NCBI GenBank assembly: GCA_021777375.1
Contig: JAJYDV010000004.1
Coordinates: 1-64,000, forward strand
Direction: 5' to 3'
From: a bacterium
Lineage (GTDB): Bacteria > Patescibacteriota > Saccharimonadia > Saccharimonadales > UBA4665
Length of the DNA stretch: 64,000 nt
Every line of letters starts with the position of its first letter. The stretch's first letter is position 1. The notes under the pieces were generated by a model that saw nothing but the letters and a program-made list of their open reading frames with translations, was not told the DNA's origin and ran no database searches. Below, piece by piece: positions 7,437 to 16,159 of the stretch. The position numbers were made by a program, and so were the translations under genes.

Positions 7437-9572
7437 TTGAGCGAAATTATTAACCCATTTGGTAGCCCGATTATATCCGTGGAAACTGAGTTTTGTGGGA
7501 GACCCTTGAGTTTGGAAGTCAATCGCGTTGGCTTTAGGTCAACCGCCTCCGTACTGGCCCGTTACGGTGATACTGTCGTTCTTGGCACCGCGATGTTATC
7601 TAATAATGTAGTTCAGGGAATGGATTACTTTCCTTTAAGCATCGATTATGAAGAGAAGTTTTATGCAGCCGGCAAAATCAGCGGTTCGCGTTACATTAAG
7701 CGTGAAGGTCGTCCAAGCGACGACGCAATTTTAGTCGGGCGCTTAATTGACCGTCCAATTCGTCCGCTCTGGCCAAAAGGTTATCGCCATGAAGTGCAGG
7801 GAATCGCCACGGTTCTATCAATGGATCCGTCTTTCCGCCCGGACATGATAGCTTTAATCGCTACTAGCATGGCGCTTATGCTGACTGGAGCTCCTTTTGA
7901 TGGACCGGTCGCTGGACTGCGCGTTGGATTGGATAAGAATGGCAAGTTAGCCGCTTTCTTGAGCTCTGAACAACTGGCTGCCGGTGGTTTAGATTTAGTT
8001 GTAGCCGGCACAAAAAACGGCGTAATGATGGTCGAAGCTGGAGCTAGTGAAGTTAGCGAAGAACAAATTGTTGAAGCGATTAACTATGCGCAAACTGCCA
8101 TGCAGCCGGCAATTGATTTACAGAACGAACTACTGGGTAAACTTAAGCCAACCAAGCAACAATTCACTTTAGTGCTTCCGGATGAAACGATCCAGAAAAC
8201 TGTCGATAGTTGGGTAAAAGATAAACTGGGTTCTAACTTGCGAGTACCATATCCTGAACGCAATGACTTGCTCCAAAACTTACGCGACGCCATGCATGAC
8301 GAACTTGCCCCGACAATTGAAGATTATGAAACGCATCGCGGTGATTACGATGAAGCTTTTACCATGGCGGTACATAAGGATGTACGTGAGGGAATTATTA
8401 AGGACCGTACCCGACCTGATGGTCGGAAACTGACCGAAATCCGCCCCCTTAGCAGTCAAGTAGGCTTTTTGCCCCGTGCACACGGTTCAAGTTTGTTTAC
8501 AAGGGGTATTACTCAGGGAATGAATATTGTAACTCTTGCTCCGCTTAGTTATGCGCAATCTATCGACACTATGGAAACCACCGGTGAGAGGCGCTACATG
8601 CACCACTACAATGCACCCGGCTGGACAGTAGGTGAAGTTAGGCGTCTTGGTAGCCCGGGAAGACGGGAAATTGGACACGGTTATCTTGCCGAACGGGCTT
8701 TAACTCCTGTATTACCTAGCGAAAGCGTTTTTCCATATGCGATTCGTTCAGTTACCGAGATTATGAGCCAGAACGGTTCGACTTCAATGGCCGCAACCTG
8801 TTCCAGCTGCTTGGCATTAATGGACGCCGGCGTTCCAATTAGTGCGCCAGTCAGCGGTATCGCCATGGGCTTAATGTTGGACAGCGATCAGCCCTACATA
8901 TTAAGCGATATTGCGGATGCTGAAGATTTCGCAGGTGACATGGACTTTAAAGTTGCCGGTACAGCGAAGGGTATAACAGCCCTTCAAATGGATATGAAGG
9001 TTCACGGACTGAATGTAGATATCTTAAAGCAGGCACTTGTTCAAGCTAAGGACGGGCGAGCTGCCATCCTAGAGCACATGCTTACGACTATAGCGGCTCC
9101 AAGAACCGATCTAAGTGTTTATGCGCCTCGTGTTGAATCAATCCAAATTAACCCGGACAAAATCCGCGAAGTAATTGGAAAGGGTGGTGAAACTATCCAA
9201 AAGATTACTGGCGAAACAGGTGCCGAGATAGATATTGAAGATGACGGAACAATCCGCATTTCCAGTCCAGACAAGGACAGTATTAATGCCGCAAAGCAAT
9301 GGATCCTAAATATTACTGCCGAACCTGAAGTAGGTAAGATATATGAAAATGTACCAGTTGTAAGTGTTTTAGATTTCGGGGCATTCGTCCAGATTCTGCC
9401 AGGAAAGGACGGATTGGTGCATGTCTCTGAGATTAGCGACCAAAGAGTAAACCACCCGAGTGATGTTCTAAAAGAAGGCGACCGAGTAACCGTAAAACTG
9501 GTGGCGATTGATGATCGTGGCAGGTTACAGCTTTCAATTAAGGCTGCAAAAGCCGGTAAACCGACTAAGTAA
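7437..9572 (+). CDS. pnp: Polyribonucleotide nucleotidyltransferase (PNPase)
   Basis: 711 residues, full length. Two RNase PH-like cores (N-terminal GRPSDDAILVGRLIDRPIRPLWP; C-terminal SQNGSTSMAATCSSCLALMDAGVP), then KH (IREVIGKGGETIQKITGETG) and S1 (VPVVSVLDFGAFVQILPGKD) domains. It is a phosphorolytic 3'-5' exoribonuclease, likely working with the RNase J encoded about 900 nt downstream. The start is TTG, chosen because AAGAAAGGA sits at the right spacing and no ATG is near. The 228 nt leader after rpsO may host the autoregulation known for pnp elsewhere, though I see only weak stems. Confidence 0.97.
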   Translation: MSEIINPFGSPIISVETEFCGRPLSLEVNRVGFRSTASVLARYGDTVVLGTAMLSNNVVQGMDYFPLSIDYEEKFYAAGKISGSRYIKREGRPSDDAILVGRLIDRPIRPLWPKGYRHEVQGIATVLSMDPSFRPDMIALIATSMALMLTGAPFDGPVAGLRVGLDKNGKLAAFLSSEQLAAGGLDLVVAGTKNGVMMVEAGASEVSEEQIVEAINYAQTAMQPAIDLQNELLGKLKPTKQQFTLVLPDETIQKTVDSWVKDKLGSNLRVPYPERNDLLQNLRDAMHDELAPTIEDYETHRGDYDEAFTMAVHKDVREGIIKDRTRPDGRKLTEIRPLSSQVGFLPRAHGSSLFTRGITQGMNIVTLAPLSYAQSIDTMETTGERRYMHHYNAPGWTVGEVRRLGSPGRREIGHGYLAERALTPVLPSESVFPYAIRSVTEIMSQNGSTSMAATCSSCLALMDAGVPISAPVSGIAMGLMLDSDQPYILSDIADAEDFAGDMDFKVAGTAKGITALQMDMKVHGLNVDILKQALVQAKDGRAAILEHMLTTIAAPRTDLSVYAPRVESIQINPDKIREVIGKGGETIQKITGETGAEIDIEDDGTIRISSPDKDSINAAKQWILNITAEPEVGKIYENVPVVSVLDFGAFVQILPGKDGLVHVSEISDQRVNHPSDVLKEGDRVTVKLVAIDDRGRLQLSIKAAKAGKPTK

Positions 9573-9599
9573 ACTCAAGGGCAGTGCATCTATAGAATA

Positions 9600-9806
9600 A
9601 TGCGAAGCAAGCATCAACAATCCCGGGCAATACCTTCCAATTTTGGACTGAGCGTAGTATTTATTGGGTTGGCTTATCTGTTTTTTTCTTTGAGTATCGA
9701 CAAGGGTAATTTGTTCTACTACCTGTTTACGCTTATTGCTTTAGTCCTCTTCCTTAAATTTGCAGCTCGTCTAGTTAAAGGAATATATCATGCCGTTTTT
9801 AAGTAA
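9600..9806 (+). CDS. Small two-helix membrane protein
   Basis: 68 residues with two hydrophobic helices (about 18-33 and 40-57) and basic ends; an inner-membrane hairpin by charge pattern. No family recognised. It ends 17 nt inside the next gene, which suggests translational coupling with the uracil-DNA glycosylase. Confidence 0.55.
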   Translation: MRSKHQQSRAIPSNFGLSVVFIGLAYLFFSLSIDKGNLFYYLFTLIALVLFLKFAARLVKGIYHAVFK

Positions 9807-10410
9807 AAACGAGGCCTTGGAGCAGGTTAAACAAAATATCCTAAAGGACAAAGTTTGCCCGGATTTAGCTGCTGGTGCAACGCAACTGGTGTTTGGCGAC
9901 GGCGATCCGAACAGTAGCATCGTTTTTATAGGTGAAGCACCAGGCAAAGCGGAGGATAGCACTGGCTTGCCATTTGTTGGCGCCGCCGGTAAATTCCTAA
10001 ACGAAATGCTTGAGACAATTGACCTAAAACGCTCTGCAGTTTACATTACGAATATTGTAAAGTATCGTCCACCGAATAACCGCGATCCCATGCCAGAAGA
10101 AAAGAAAGCTTTTCTGCCTTATTTACAGCAGCAACTCGAGGTTATTCAGCCAAAGATTGTTGTGGCTCTAGGCAGGCACGCGGCTAGTTGCTTCCTACCA
10201 CAACTAAAAATTAGCCAAGACCATGGACATGCCAAACGGATCACCTTGGCCTTTAGAGACCAACCCTTCACGATCGTCTTGCTGCCTTTATTTCACCCCG
10301 CTGCAGCGCTGTATAACGGATCAATGCGCCAGACCCTAATTGATGATTTCTCGCTTATCCCGGACATCATTAGTCAGCTTGATAACTCGGAATTAGTTTT
10401 AAATAAGTAA
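9790..10410 (+). CDS. Uracil-DNA glycosylase, family 4-like, lacking most Fe-S cysteines
   Basis: 206 residues. The catalytic block FIGEAPGKAEDSTGLPFVG, the middle motif TNIVKYRPPNNRDPMPEE and the C-terminal FHPAAAL identify a family-4 uracil-DNA glycosylase, which removes uracil from deaminated DNA. Family-4 enzymes normally carry four cysteines holding a 4Fe-4S cluster (CxxC near the N-terminus, VKCRPP and a Cys in the following helix). Here only one remains (KVCPDL); the others read Lys, Tyr (VKYRPP) and Phe (KKAFLPYL). The catalytic residues look intact, so I infer an active, cluster-free enzyme. Confidence 0.88.
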   Translation: MPFLSKNEALEQVKQNILKDKVCPDLAAGATQLVFGDGDPNSSIVFIGEAPGKAEDSTGLPFVGAAGKFLNEMLETIDLKRSAVYITNIVKYRPPNNRDPMPEEKKAFLPYLQQQLEVIQPKIVVALGRHAASCFLPQLKISQDHGHAKRITLAFRDQPFTIVLLPLFHPAAALYNGSMRQTLIDDFSLIPDIISQLDNSELVLNK

Positions 10411-10469
10411 CCAATTAATAACTTTAGCGTTAAAGACGCAAAAGAAAGGAAGAGTTCAAATTAAAAGAT

Positions 10470-12500
10470 ATGAACCAACCAAAACCCCCCACCAACAATA
10501 ATCAAAGAGTAAACCGTAATGCCAATTCTGGCACTCCGGCCAATACTCTAGGAAGCGGTCTAAGCGTGCCGCGCTCTGAGGCTGTGCGTGCTTCCAAGCG
10601 TTCACAAATGGATGCTCAGAAAATCGCTAATCAATACAATCGCGCCGAGGTTTCCCAGCGTCCGCGTGCTAATGTCATCAAAGACGATACCGGAAAGCTT
10701 AAGATTAGTTATCTTGGCGGTCAGGAAGCAATCGGAGAAAAGAACATGCAGGTCGTGGAATGGGAGAATGATGCTCTTATTCTGGACTGCGGAAACCATC
10801 TAGGGATTGAACTTCCCGGCATTAACTACACAATTGCGGATACTACCTACCTCGAATCAATTAAGCATAAGCTTAGGGGCTATGTTATTAGCCATGGCCA
10901 TCTCGATCACCTAGGTGGACTTAAACACATTGTACCTAAATTTCCTGCTCCGATTTACGGATCGCGATTTACGTTGGGCGTAGTCGCCAAAACGTTCGAA
11001 GATGCCTTTGCCGAATCAGGCTTAGAGTTTAATCCTGAGCTAATTGTCATGAATATGGATAGCCATGAACGTCTAAAAGTCGGTGCCTTTTTTATTGAAC
11101 TTGTAAGGATTACGCACTCCGTACCTGAATCGGCATCAATCGTTGTTGATACCCCAGTTGGTAAAATAATCAATACCGGAGATTGGAGATTAGACCCTGA
11201 ACCGTTAGACGAAAAACCTACCGATGCGGAGCGCTTGCGTCAACTCGGTGATGAAGGCGTACTATTGCTAATGAGTGATAGCTGTAATACCCCTTTGCCG
11301 GGTCGTACGCCAACCGAGCACACTTTGCAGCAAAGCTTCCATGATATTATCGGACACGCGCAGGGAAGAGTATTTGTGGCTATCTTCTCCTCTAATATGA
11401 ACCGAGTACAGATGATTGTTAACTCGGCTGCAGCCAGCGGACGTCGTGTAGCGCTTGACGGACGAAGTATGATCGCCTATGCCGAAATTGCTGTCCGCCA
11501 AGGCATCTTAAAGATTCCTAAAGGTACGGTATTGCCAATGCGAGAGATTGCCAACATACCCGATCAACAAGTATTAGTAATTTGTACAGGTGGACAGGGT
11601 GAACCTGGCGCTGCTTTACAAAGAATGGCTGATGGTCAGCACAAGCATATTAAGCTTAAAGAAGGGGATACGGTTGTGGTCAGCTCTACGCCTATTCCTG
11701 GCAACGAAGTCAGATATGAGGAAATTGGCAATGAGTTAATTAAGCGTAACGTCAGGTTGTACCGCCATCCTACGCACGAAGTTGATAATGTCGGGCCTCT
11801 TCACGTTTCAGGTCATGCTCGTCGTGATGAGTACCGTGAAATGCTTCACTTGGTTCGTCCAAAGTATTTTCTCCCTATTTACGCCGGAGCGCTTAACCGA
11901 AAATATTATGCCGAAATGGCAATTGAAGAAGGATGGAAAAGGGAAAATGTCATTTTGGCCAATAACGGCGACTCAATTCTTTTGACCCCGGATAGTTTAG
12001 AAATGGGACCTAGCGTTCCCTATGGAAGCTTGTTAGTAGATCAAACAGGCTCGATAGTTAGCAACGTGGTCGTCAAGGACAGAGTACTGCTAAGCGAAGA
12101 AGGTTTAGTAGCAGTTATTTTGACCATTGACCGCAAGAGCGGAAACTTACTAACCTCTCCGGATATCATCAGCCGTGGTTTCATATACATGCGCGACAAG
12201 GAAGATGTCATGAACGGTCTAAGACAAGAGTTAAAACGAGCGGTTGCCCAGCGTTTCAAGCGGGTTGATCTAGATCGTTTTAAAGCCGAACTAAAAGATC
12301 ACGTTACGCACTACCTATTTGAACAGACCCAGCTCAGCCCAATTGTTATTCCGGTAGTGAATGTCATTTCAGGAAAGGTAGGCGAAACAAAGACAGTTCA
12401 TACTAACCAGACCAAAAGTGACGAGGAGTTGGCTGCCGAACAACAACGTCGTTTTCAGGAAATGCGAGCCCGTCTACTTGGCCAGGATCAGCCGGATTAG
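10470..12500 (+). CDS. rnj: Ribonuclease J
   Basis: 676 residues. A 60-residue, Asn/Arg-rich, probably disordered N-terminal extension precedes the metallo-beta-lactamase core. The zinc motif is SHGHLDHLGG at about residues 141-150, followed by HSVPES, GDWRLD and the beta-CASP region with GGQGEPG; HPTHEVDNVGPLHVSGHARRDE is the conserved C-terminal zinc-ligand segment. It is a 5'-3' exo- and endoribonuclease, the likely main mRNA-decay enzyme here beside PNPase; no RNase E is in the window. An AAGAAAGGAAGAG purine run supplies the ribosome site. Confidence 0.95.
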   Translation: MNQPKPPTNNNQRVNRNANSGTPANTLGSGLSVPRSEAVRASKRSQMDAQKIANQYNRAEVSQRPRANVIKDDTGKLKISYLGGQEAIGEKNMQVVEWENDALILDCGNHLGIELPGINYTIADTTYLESIKHKLRGYVISHGHLDHLGGLKHIVPKFPAPIYGSRFTLGVVAKTFEDAFAESGLEFNPELIVMNMDSHERLKVGAFFIELVRITHSVPESASIVVDTPVGKIINTGDWRLDPEPLDEKPTDAERLRQLGDEGVLLLMSDSCNTPLPGRTPTEHTLQQSFHDIIGHAQGRVFVAIFSSNMNRVQMIVNSAAASGRRVALDGRSMIAYAEIAVRQGILKIPKGTVLPMREIANIPDQQVLVICTGGQGEPGAALQRMADGQHKHIKLKEGDTVVVSSTPIPGNEVRYEEIGNELIKRNVRLYRHPTHEVDNVGPLHVSGHARRDEYREMLHLVRPKYFLPIYAGALNRKYYAEMAIEEGWKRENVILANNGDSILLTPDSLEMGPSVPYGSLLVDQTGSIVSNVVVKDRVLLSEEGLVAVILTIDRKSGNLLTSPDIISRGFIYMRDKEDVMNGLRQELKRAVAQRFKRVDLDRFKAELKDHVTHYLFEQTQLSPIVIPVVNVISGKVGETKTVHTNQTKSDEELAAEQQRRFQEMRARLLGQDQPD

Positions 12501-12514
12501 CTAGTCCTGACCAC

Positions 12515-12542
12515 TTTAGATTGGCATTTTTTGGTGTATAAT
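12515..12542 (+). promoter_or_regulatory. Promoter of ftsK, apparently giving a leaderless mRNA
   Basis: A perfect -10 TATAAT at 12537-12542 lies 7 nt before the ftsK ATG; TTTAGA at 12515-12520 with a 16 nt spacer is the best -35. The predicted start site falls at the A of the ATG or 1 nt before it. Confidence 0.6.
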
Positions 12543-12549
12543 TATCTAA

Positions 12550-14802
12550 ATGCCAAAAAAGAAAAAAAACCGTTACTCAAATAGTCGTAAACGTTCAACT
12601 AGCAAAGATCGTAAGTCTAAAAGCACTCCTAAAGTAAGTAACGGCTTTGGCTATTACGCGTTTGCTGTTGGCCTAGTCCTCCTGGCAATACTCTTAGCTA
12701 TTGGGGCTTTTAATACTGGAGGAAAACTCCCGGTAACGCTCTACCACGGATTTTATTGGACTCTTGGTTGGGCTGCACCAACAGTGCCGCTTTTACTAAT
12801 TATCTCGGCTGTTTTAATATTTCGTAACGAAGAGGCAGAGCTACCAACTTCCAAACTGGTTAGTCTCTTGTTTTCATTGCTGTTTTTTAGCGGATTAGGT
12901 TATGTAGTTTTCGCAAACAAATCGAGTGACGGAAGTTGGGCTGGTGGGCACGGTGGGAATGTAGGTAGTGTAATTGGCGGCGCTGTCCTAGGTGCTTTAG
13001 ATAAAATACCCGCACTTCTAGTCTTTTTTATTCTGGCAGTTCTAGCTATAAGTTATGCTCTTGGCTTGACGGCCAAAGACTTGCTTAAGTTATTTAAGCG
13101 AACGGCAAAGGCCGAGACAGACACCGACCTGGCAGAACTAAAGGCCAAAGCTGAAAGTACTTTTAAACTAAATGAAGGCGTGCCAATTGAGCACCATTCC
13201 CAGGTTGAAACGCTATCTAACGAACCGTTGCGCAATACTAATTTCCGGAATACAGCCCAAAAACTAAGTAAAGATGAAAACCATGCCGCACTTACTACGC
13301 CCGGGGATCCGGATTGGAAGTTTCCACCAACCAGCCTGTTAAACCAAAAACAGGATAAGGCGGATCCGGGAGATGTCAATGCTAATGCTCGCACGATTCA
13401 TGATACGTTGGCCAATTTTAATATAGACGTGCAGATGGAAGGTGCTAATATTGGGCCGCGAGTCACTCAATACTCTCTTAAACCACCTTCCTCGACAAAA
13501 CTTACAAAGATTACCGCGTTGGAGAGCAACCTAGCTTTGGATCTGGCCGCCCATTCAATCCGGATTGAAGCTCCGATTCCGGGCAAAAGAGCGGTTGGCA
13601 TTGAGGTTCCAAACGTCAAACCGGCGATTGTAAGAATCAGCTCTATATTAGAATCACAGGAGTGGGCGGGTCTTGAGAGTCGATTAGGATTCGTTCTAGG
13701 GAAAGATATTGCCGGTAAGCCGGTAGTAGCCGATTTGAATAGGATGCCGCATATGTTAATTGCCGGTCAAACCGGATCCGGTAAATCGGTCATGATTAAC
13801 ACTTTTATAACCAGCTTACTGTACCGCAATACTCCCTCGGACCTAAAACTTATTATGGTCGATCCTAAGCAAGTAGAGTTGGCATTTTACAATGATATTC
13901 CGCACTTGTTGACTCCAGTAATTAATGAACCTGAAAAATGTATCAGTGCCTTAAAATGGGCTGTGGCCGAAATGGAGCGCCGTTTGCGTACGATGGCCGA
14001 AGTAGGAAAGCGAGACATCGGACAGTATAACTTAGCCAAAGCTGAAGCCGGAATGCCTTACATCGTAATCGTAATTGACGAGTTAGCTGACTTGATGATG
14101 GTTGCCGCGCGAGATGTTGAATCTTTAATTGTACGCTTGGCCCAAAAGTCCAGAGCTGCTGGAATCCATTTAGTTATTGCCACACAGCGGCCCTCAGTAG
14201 ACGTAATTACCGGACTAATAAAAGCTAATGTGCCGACACGAATAGCTTTTACGGTAAATAGTCAGGTGGATAGCCGGACGATTATTGACCAGGCTGGTGC
14301 TGAGAAGTTACTGGGTAGCGGAGATATGCTATTTTTGACCTCAGAAATGCCTAAACCGAAACGGGTACAGGCCGCTTTAATTGAGGAGGAAGAGACTAAG
14401 AAAGTTGTCGAATTTATACGTATGCAGCGCCCGCCGCAGTATGATGACGAGGTAATCAGCCAGCCGGTACAACTATCCGGTAAAGGTAGCGTGGTCGCCG
14501 AAATGGGCACAGGTAACGGTATCGATGACGACATGTGGCATGATGCTGTACACGTAGTGCTGGAAAACCGTAAAGCGTCAACTTCTTTGCTGCAGCGCCG
14601 CTTACGAATCGGTTACGGAAGGGCGGCTCGCTTAATAGAAACTATGGAAGAGAGCGGTATTGTTGGTCCCGCCGATGGCTCAAGACCTAGAGAGGTGTTA
14701 ATTAGTTCTATGGATGAGGTTTTTGGAATAGATGAAAACGGGTTAAGCCAGAGTCCGGATATAGACGACGAAAGTGGCCAAGACAGTTATTTGAACAACT
14801 AG
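12550..14802 (+). CDS. ftsK: DNA translocase FtsK/SpoIIIE
   Basis: 750 residues. A basic N-terminus and four membrane helices (about residues 35-170) anchor it at the septum, a short linker follows, then the RecA-like motor with Walker A GQTGSGKS (about 405-412) and Walker B VIVIDELADLM. The C-terminal gamma winged helix (DAVHVVLENRKASTSLLQRRLRIGYGRAARLIETME, given here in outline) binds chromosome-orienting sequences. It moves DNA during division, working with a Xer recombinase such as the one at 39348. No Shine-Dalgarno precedes the ATG. Confidence 0.96.
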   Translation: MPKKKKNRYSNSRKRSTSKDRKSKSTPKVSNGFGYYAFAVGLVLLAILLAIGAFNTGGKLPVTLYHGFYWTLGWAAPTVPLLLIISAVLIFRNEEAELPTSKLVSLLFSLLFFSGLGYVVFANKSSDGSWAGGHGGNVGSVIGGAVLGALDKIPALLVFFILAVLAISYALGLTAKDLLKLFKRTAKAETDTDLAELKAKAESTFKLNEGVPIEHHSQVETLSNEPLRNTNFRNTAQKLSKDENHAALTTPGDPDWKFPPTSLLNQKQDKADPGDVNANARTIHDTLANFNIDVQMEGANIGPRVTQYSLKPPSSTKLTKITALESNLALDLAAHSIRIEAPIPGKRAVGIEVPNVKPAIVRISSILESQEWAGLESRLGFVLGKDIAGKPVVADLNRMPHMLIAGQTGSGKSVMINTFITSLLYRNTPSDLKLIMVDPKQVELAFYNDIPHLLTPVINEPEKCISALKWAVAEMERRLRTMAEVGKRDIGQYNLAKAEAGMPYIVIVIDELADLMMVAARDVESLIVRLAQKSRAAGIHLVIATQRPSVDVITGLIKANVPTRIAFTVNSQVDSRTIIDQAGAEKLLGSGDMLFLTSEMPKPKRVQAALIEEEETKKVVEFIRMQRPPQYDDEVISQPVQLSGKGSVVAEMGTGNGIDDDMWHDAVHVVLENRKASTSLLQRRLRIGYGRAARLIETMEESGIVGPADGSRPREVLISSMDEVFGIDENGLSQSPDIDDESGQDSYLNN

Positions 14803-14812
14803 CTTTCCGGGA

Positions 14813-14842
14813 TTGACTTTTATCCCTGATTGACGCTATAGT
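14813..14842 (+). promoter_or_regulatory. Promoter of the rpsF operon
   Basis: TTGACT (14813-14818) and TATAGT (14837-14842) are separated by 18 nt. Transcription would start near 14849, just upstream of the structured leader. Confidence 0.6.
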
Positions 14843-14855
14843 TTAAGTTCACGTT

Positions 14856-14917
14856 AACACTTCAGCTCGTGGCACTCCAAGGTATACGGGCTGTCCGTCA
14901 AAGTGTTTTATTGACGG
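14856..14917 (+). promoter_or_regulatory. S6:S18-binding leader (rpsF leader-type motif)
   Basis: Helix 1: AACACTT (14856-14862) with AAGTGTT (14901-14907). Helix 2 stacks directly on its 5' side: CAGCTCGT (14863-14870) with ACGGGCTG (14886-14893), 8 bp including one U-G. The 3' strand has a 7 nt bulge (14894-14900) containing CCG. A CCG bulge between two helices upstream of rpsF is the hallmark of the known S6:S18 autoregulatory leader, which mimics the 16S rRNA site. CCGTCA (14895-14900) can alternatively pair with TGACGG (14912-14917), hiding the CCG: a possible switch. The motif lies upstream of the rpsF-ssb-rpsR operon. Confidence 0.65.
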
Positions 14918-14945
14918 TAACCAAGGGAAGGATGAGTTAAGTATT

Positions 14946-15323
14946 ATGAATAGTTATGAGCTAGCGGTGCTATATCACCCAAGCTTAGAGGTTGATTTAA
15001 GTAAGGCCGAAGACCGGGTAGTAAAGATTTTGACCGATAATGGCGGCAAAGTGGTAGCCACCGATAACTGGGGCAAGCGCAAACTGGCTTATCCTATAAA
15101 GAAAAACGAACACGCAATTTATGTGTTCTACACTGTCGAACTACCAGGTAACAGCGTTGCTAAAGTCGAGTCAACGTTAAACATTACCGATGAGGTCATC
15201 CGCTTTCTAATAACCAAGCCTGATTTAAAGGCAATTGCCAAAGCCGAGGCCGCCAAAGCCCTTAAGGCAGAACACGCCGCCAAAAGGGGCGAAACTACTG
15301 AAGAGGAAAGTGAAGAAGAGTAA
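14946..15323 (+). CDS. rpsF: 30S ribosomal protein S6
   Basis: 125 residues. YELAVLYHPSLE, the central DNWGKRKLAYPIKKNEHAIYV and ITDEVIRFLI are typical of S6, which pairs with S18 on the platform of the 30S subunit. The acidic Glu-rich tail (TTEEESEEE) resembles S6 proteins that become glutamylated elsewhere. An AAGGGAAGGA ribosome site precedes it. First gene of the operon with ssb, rpsR and efp. Confidence 0.95.
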   Translation: MNSYELAVLYHPSLEVDLSKAEDRVVKILTDNGGKVVATDNWGKRKLAYPIKKNEHAIYVFYTVELPGNSVAKVESTLNITDEVIRFLITKPDLKAIAKAEAAKALKAEHAAKRGETTEEESEEE

Positions 15324-15433
15324 AAGAGGTCTAGATTATATTTTTCTTAATCTCAGCTTGACTCGGATTTGCTCCAAGCGTAGGGTTAAAGCAACAAAGT
15401 AGAGAGATGTAAAGAAGGAAAGGAGGAATAGTT

Positions 15434-15904
15434 ATGGCACGCAGCGTAAACCAAGTATTTCTAATGGGTAATTTGACTCGCGACCCGGAGCTTAGACAGA
15501 CTCCCAATGGACAAAATGTTTGTAGCTTCAGTATCGCACTTAACCGTAGTTATCGGGATGCCAATAGTGAGTGGCAAGAGGCTACTGATTACGTCGATAT
15601 TGTAGCTTGGGCGCAATTAGGTGAACGGGTCTCCCAATATTTAAGTAAGGGGCGGCGGGTGCTTGTTCAAGGTCGACTGCAAAGTCGTAGCTGGGAACAA
15701 GACGGTCAGAAACGTAATAAACTTGAAGTTATTGCTAGTGACGTAACGTTTCTTGATGGCCGAGGTGCTGAGGCTGCTGGTAGCCATGACGAAGCAAACG
15801 AGACAAACAAGCCGGTTTCGAGTAAAGGCTCAGCCGCTAAAAAAGATGTAGTAATTGAAGATGTCAGTGATGAGCCGATTAATCTTGATGACATCCCATT
15901 TTAA
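15434..15904 (+). CDS. ssb: Single-stranded DNA-binding protein
   Basis: 156 residues. OB-fold motifs NQVFLMGNLTRDPELR, YVDIVAWAQLGERVSQYL and KGRRVLVQGRLQSRSW are intact. An acidic disordered tail ends in DDIPF, the tip that recruits repair and replication partners. It is preceded by AAGGAAAGGAGG, one of the strongest ribosome sites in the window. Sits between rpsF and rpsR as in most bacteria. Confidence 0.96.
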   Translation: MARSVNQVFLMGNLTRDPELRQTPNGQNVCSFSIALNRSYRDANSEWQEATDYVDIVAWAQLGERVSQYLSKGRRVLVQGRLQSRSWEQDGQKRNKLEVIASDVTFLDGRGAEAAGSHDEANETNKPVSSKGSAAKKDVVIEDVSDEPINLDDIPF

Positions 15905-15932
15905 TTGATTATTAAGGAGAAGAACTAAATAA

Positions 15933-16136
15933 ATGGCTAAAATATTTAAGCATAGCACTGACGTAGCATATTTTGACTACAAGGACTTTAAAACCCTGCA
16001 GCGTTACGTTAATGCTTATGGACAAATAGAATCAAGGAAAAAAACTGGTCTAAGTGAATCGCAGCAGCGTCATTTGGCAATCGCGATTAAGCGAGCTCGC
16101 CATATTGGGTTATTGCCGTTCGTTGCAAGCTATTAA
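15933..16136 (+). CDS. rpsR: 30S ribosomal protein S18
   Basis: 67 residues. YFDYKDFKTLQRYVNAYGQI and KTGLSESQQRHLAIAIKRARHIGLLPF are diagnostic. It is the partner of S6 both on the ribosome and, by inference, on the leader at 14856. AAGGAGAAG precedes the start. It has no N-terminal Cys zinc motif. Confidence 0.96.
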   Translation: MAKIFKHSTDVAYFDYKDFKTLQRYVNAYGQIESRKKTGLSESQQRHLAIAIKRARHIGLLPFVASY

Positions 16137-16159
16137 TTAAATTAGAGTCAAGGCGAGCT

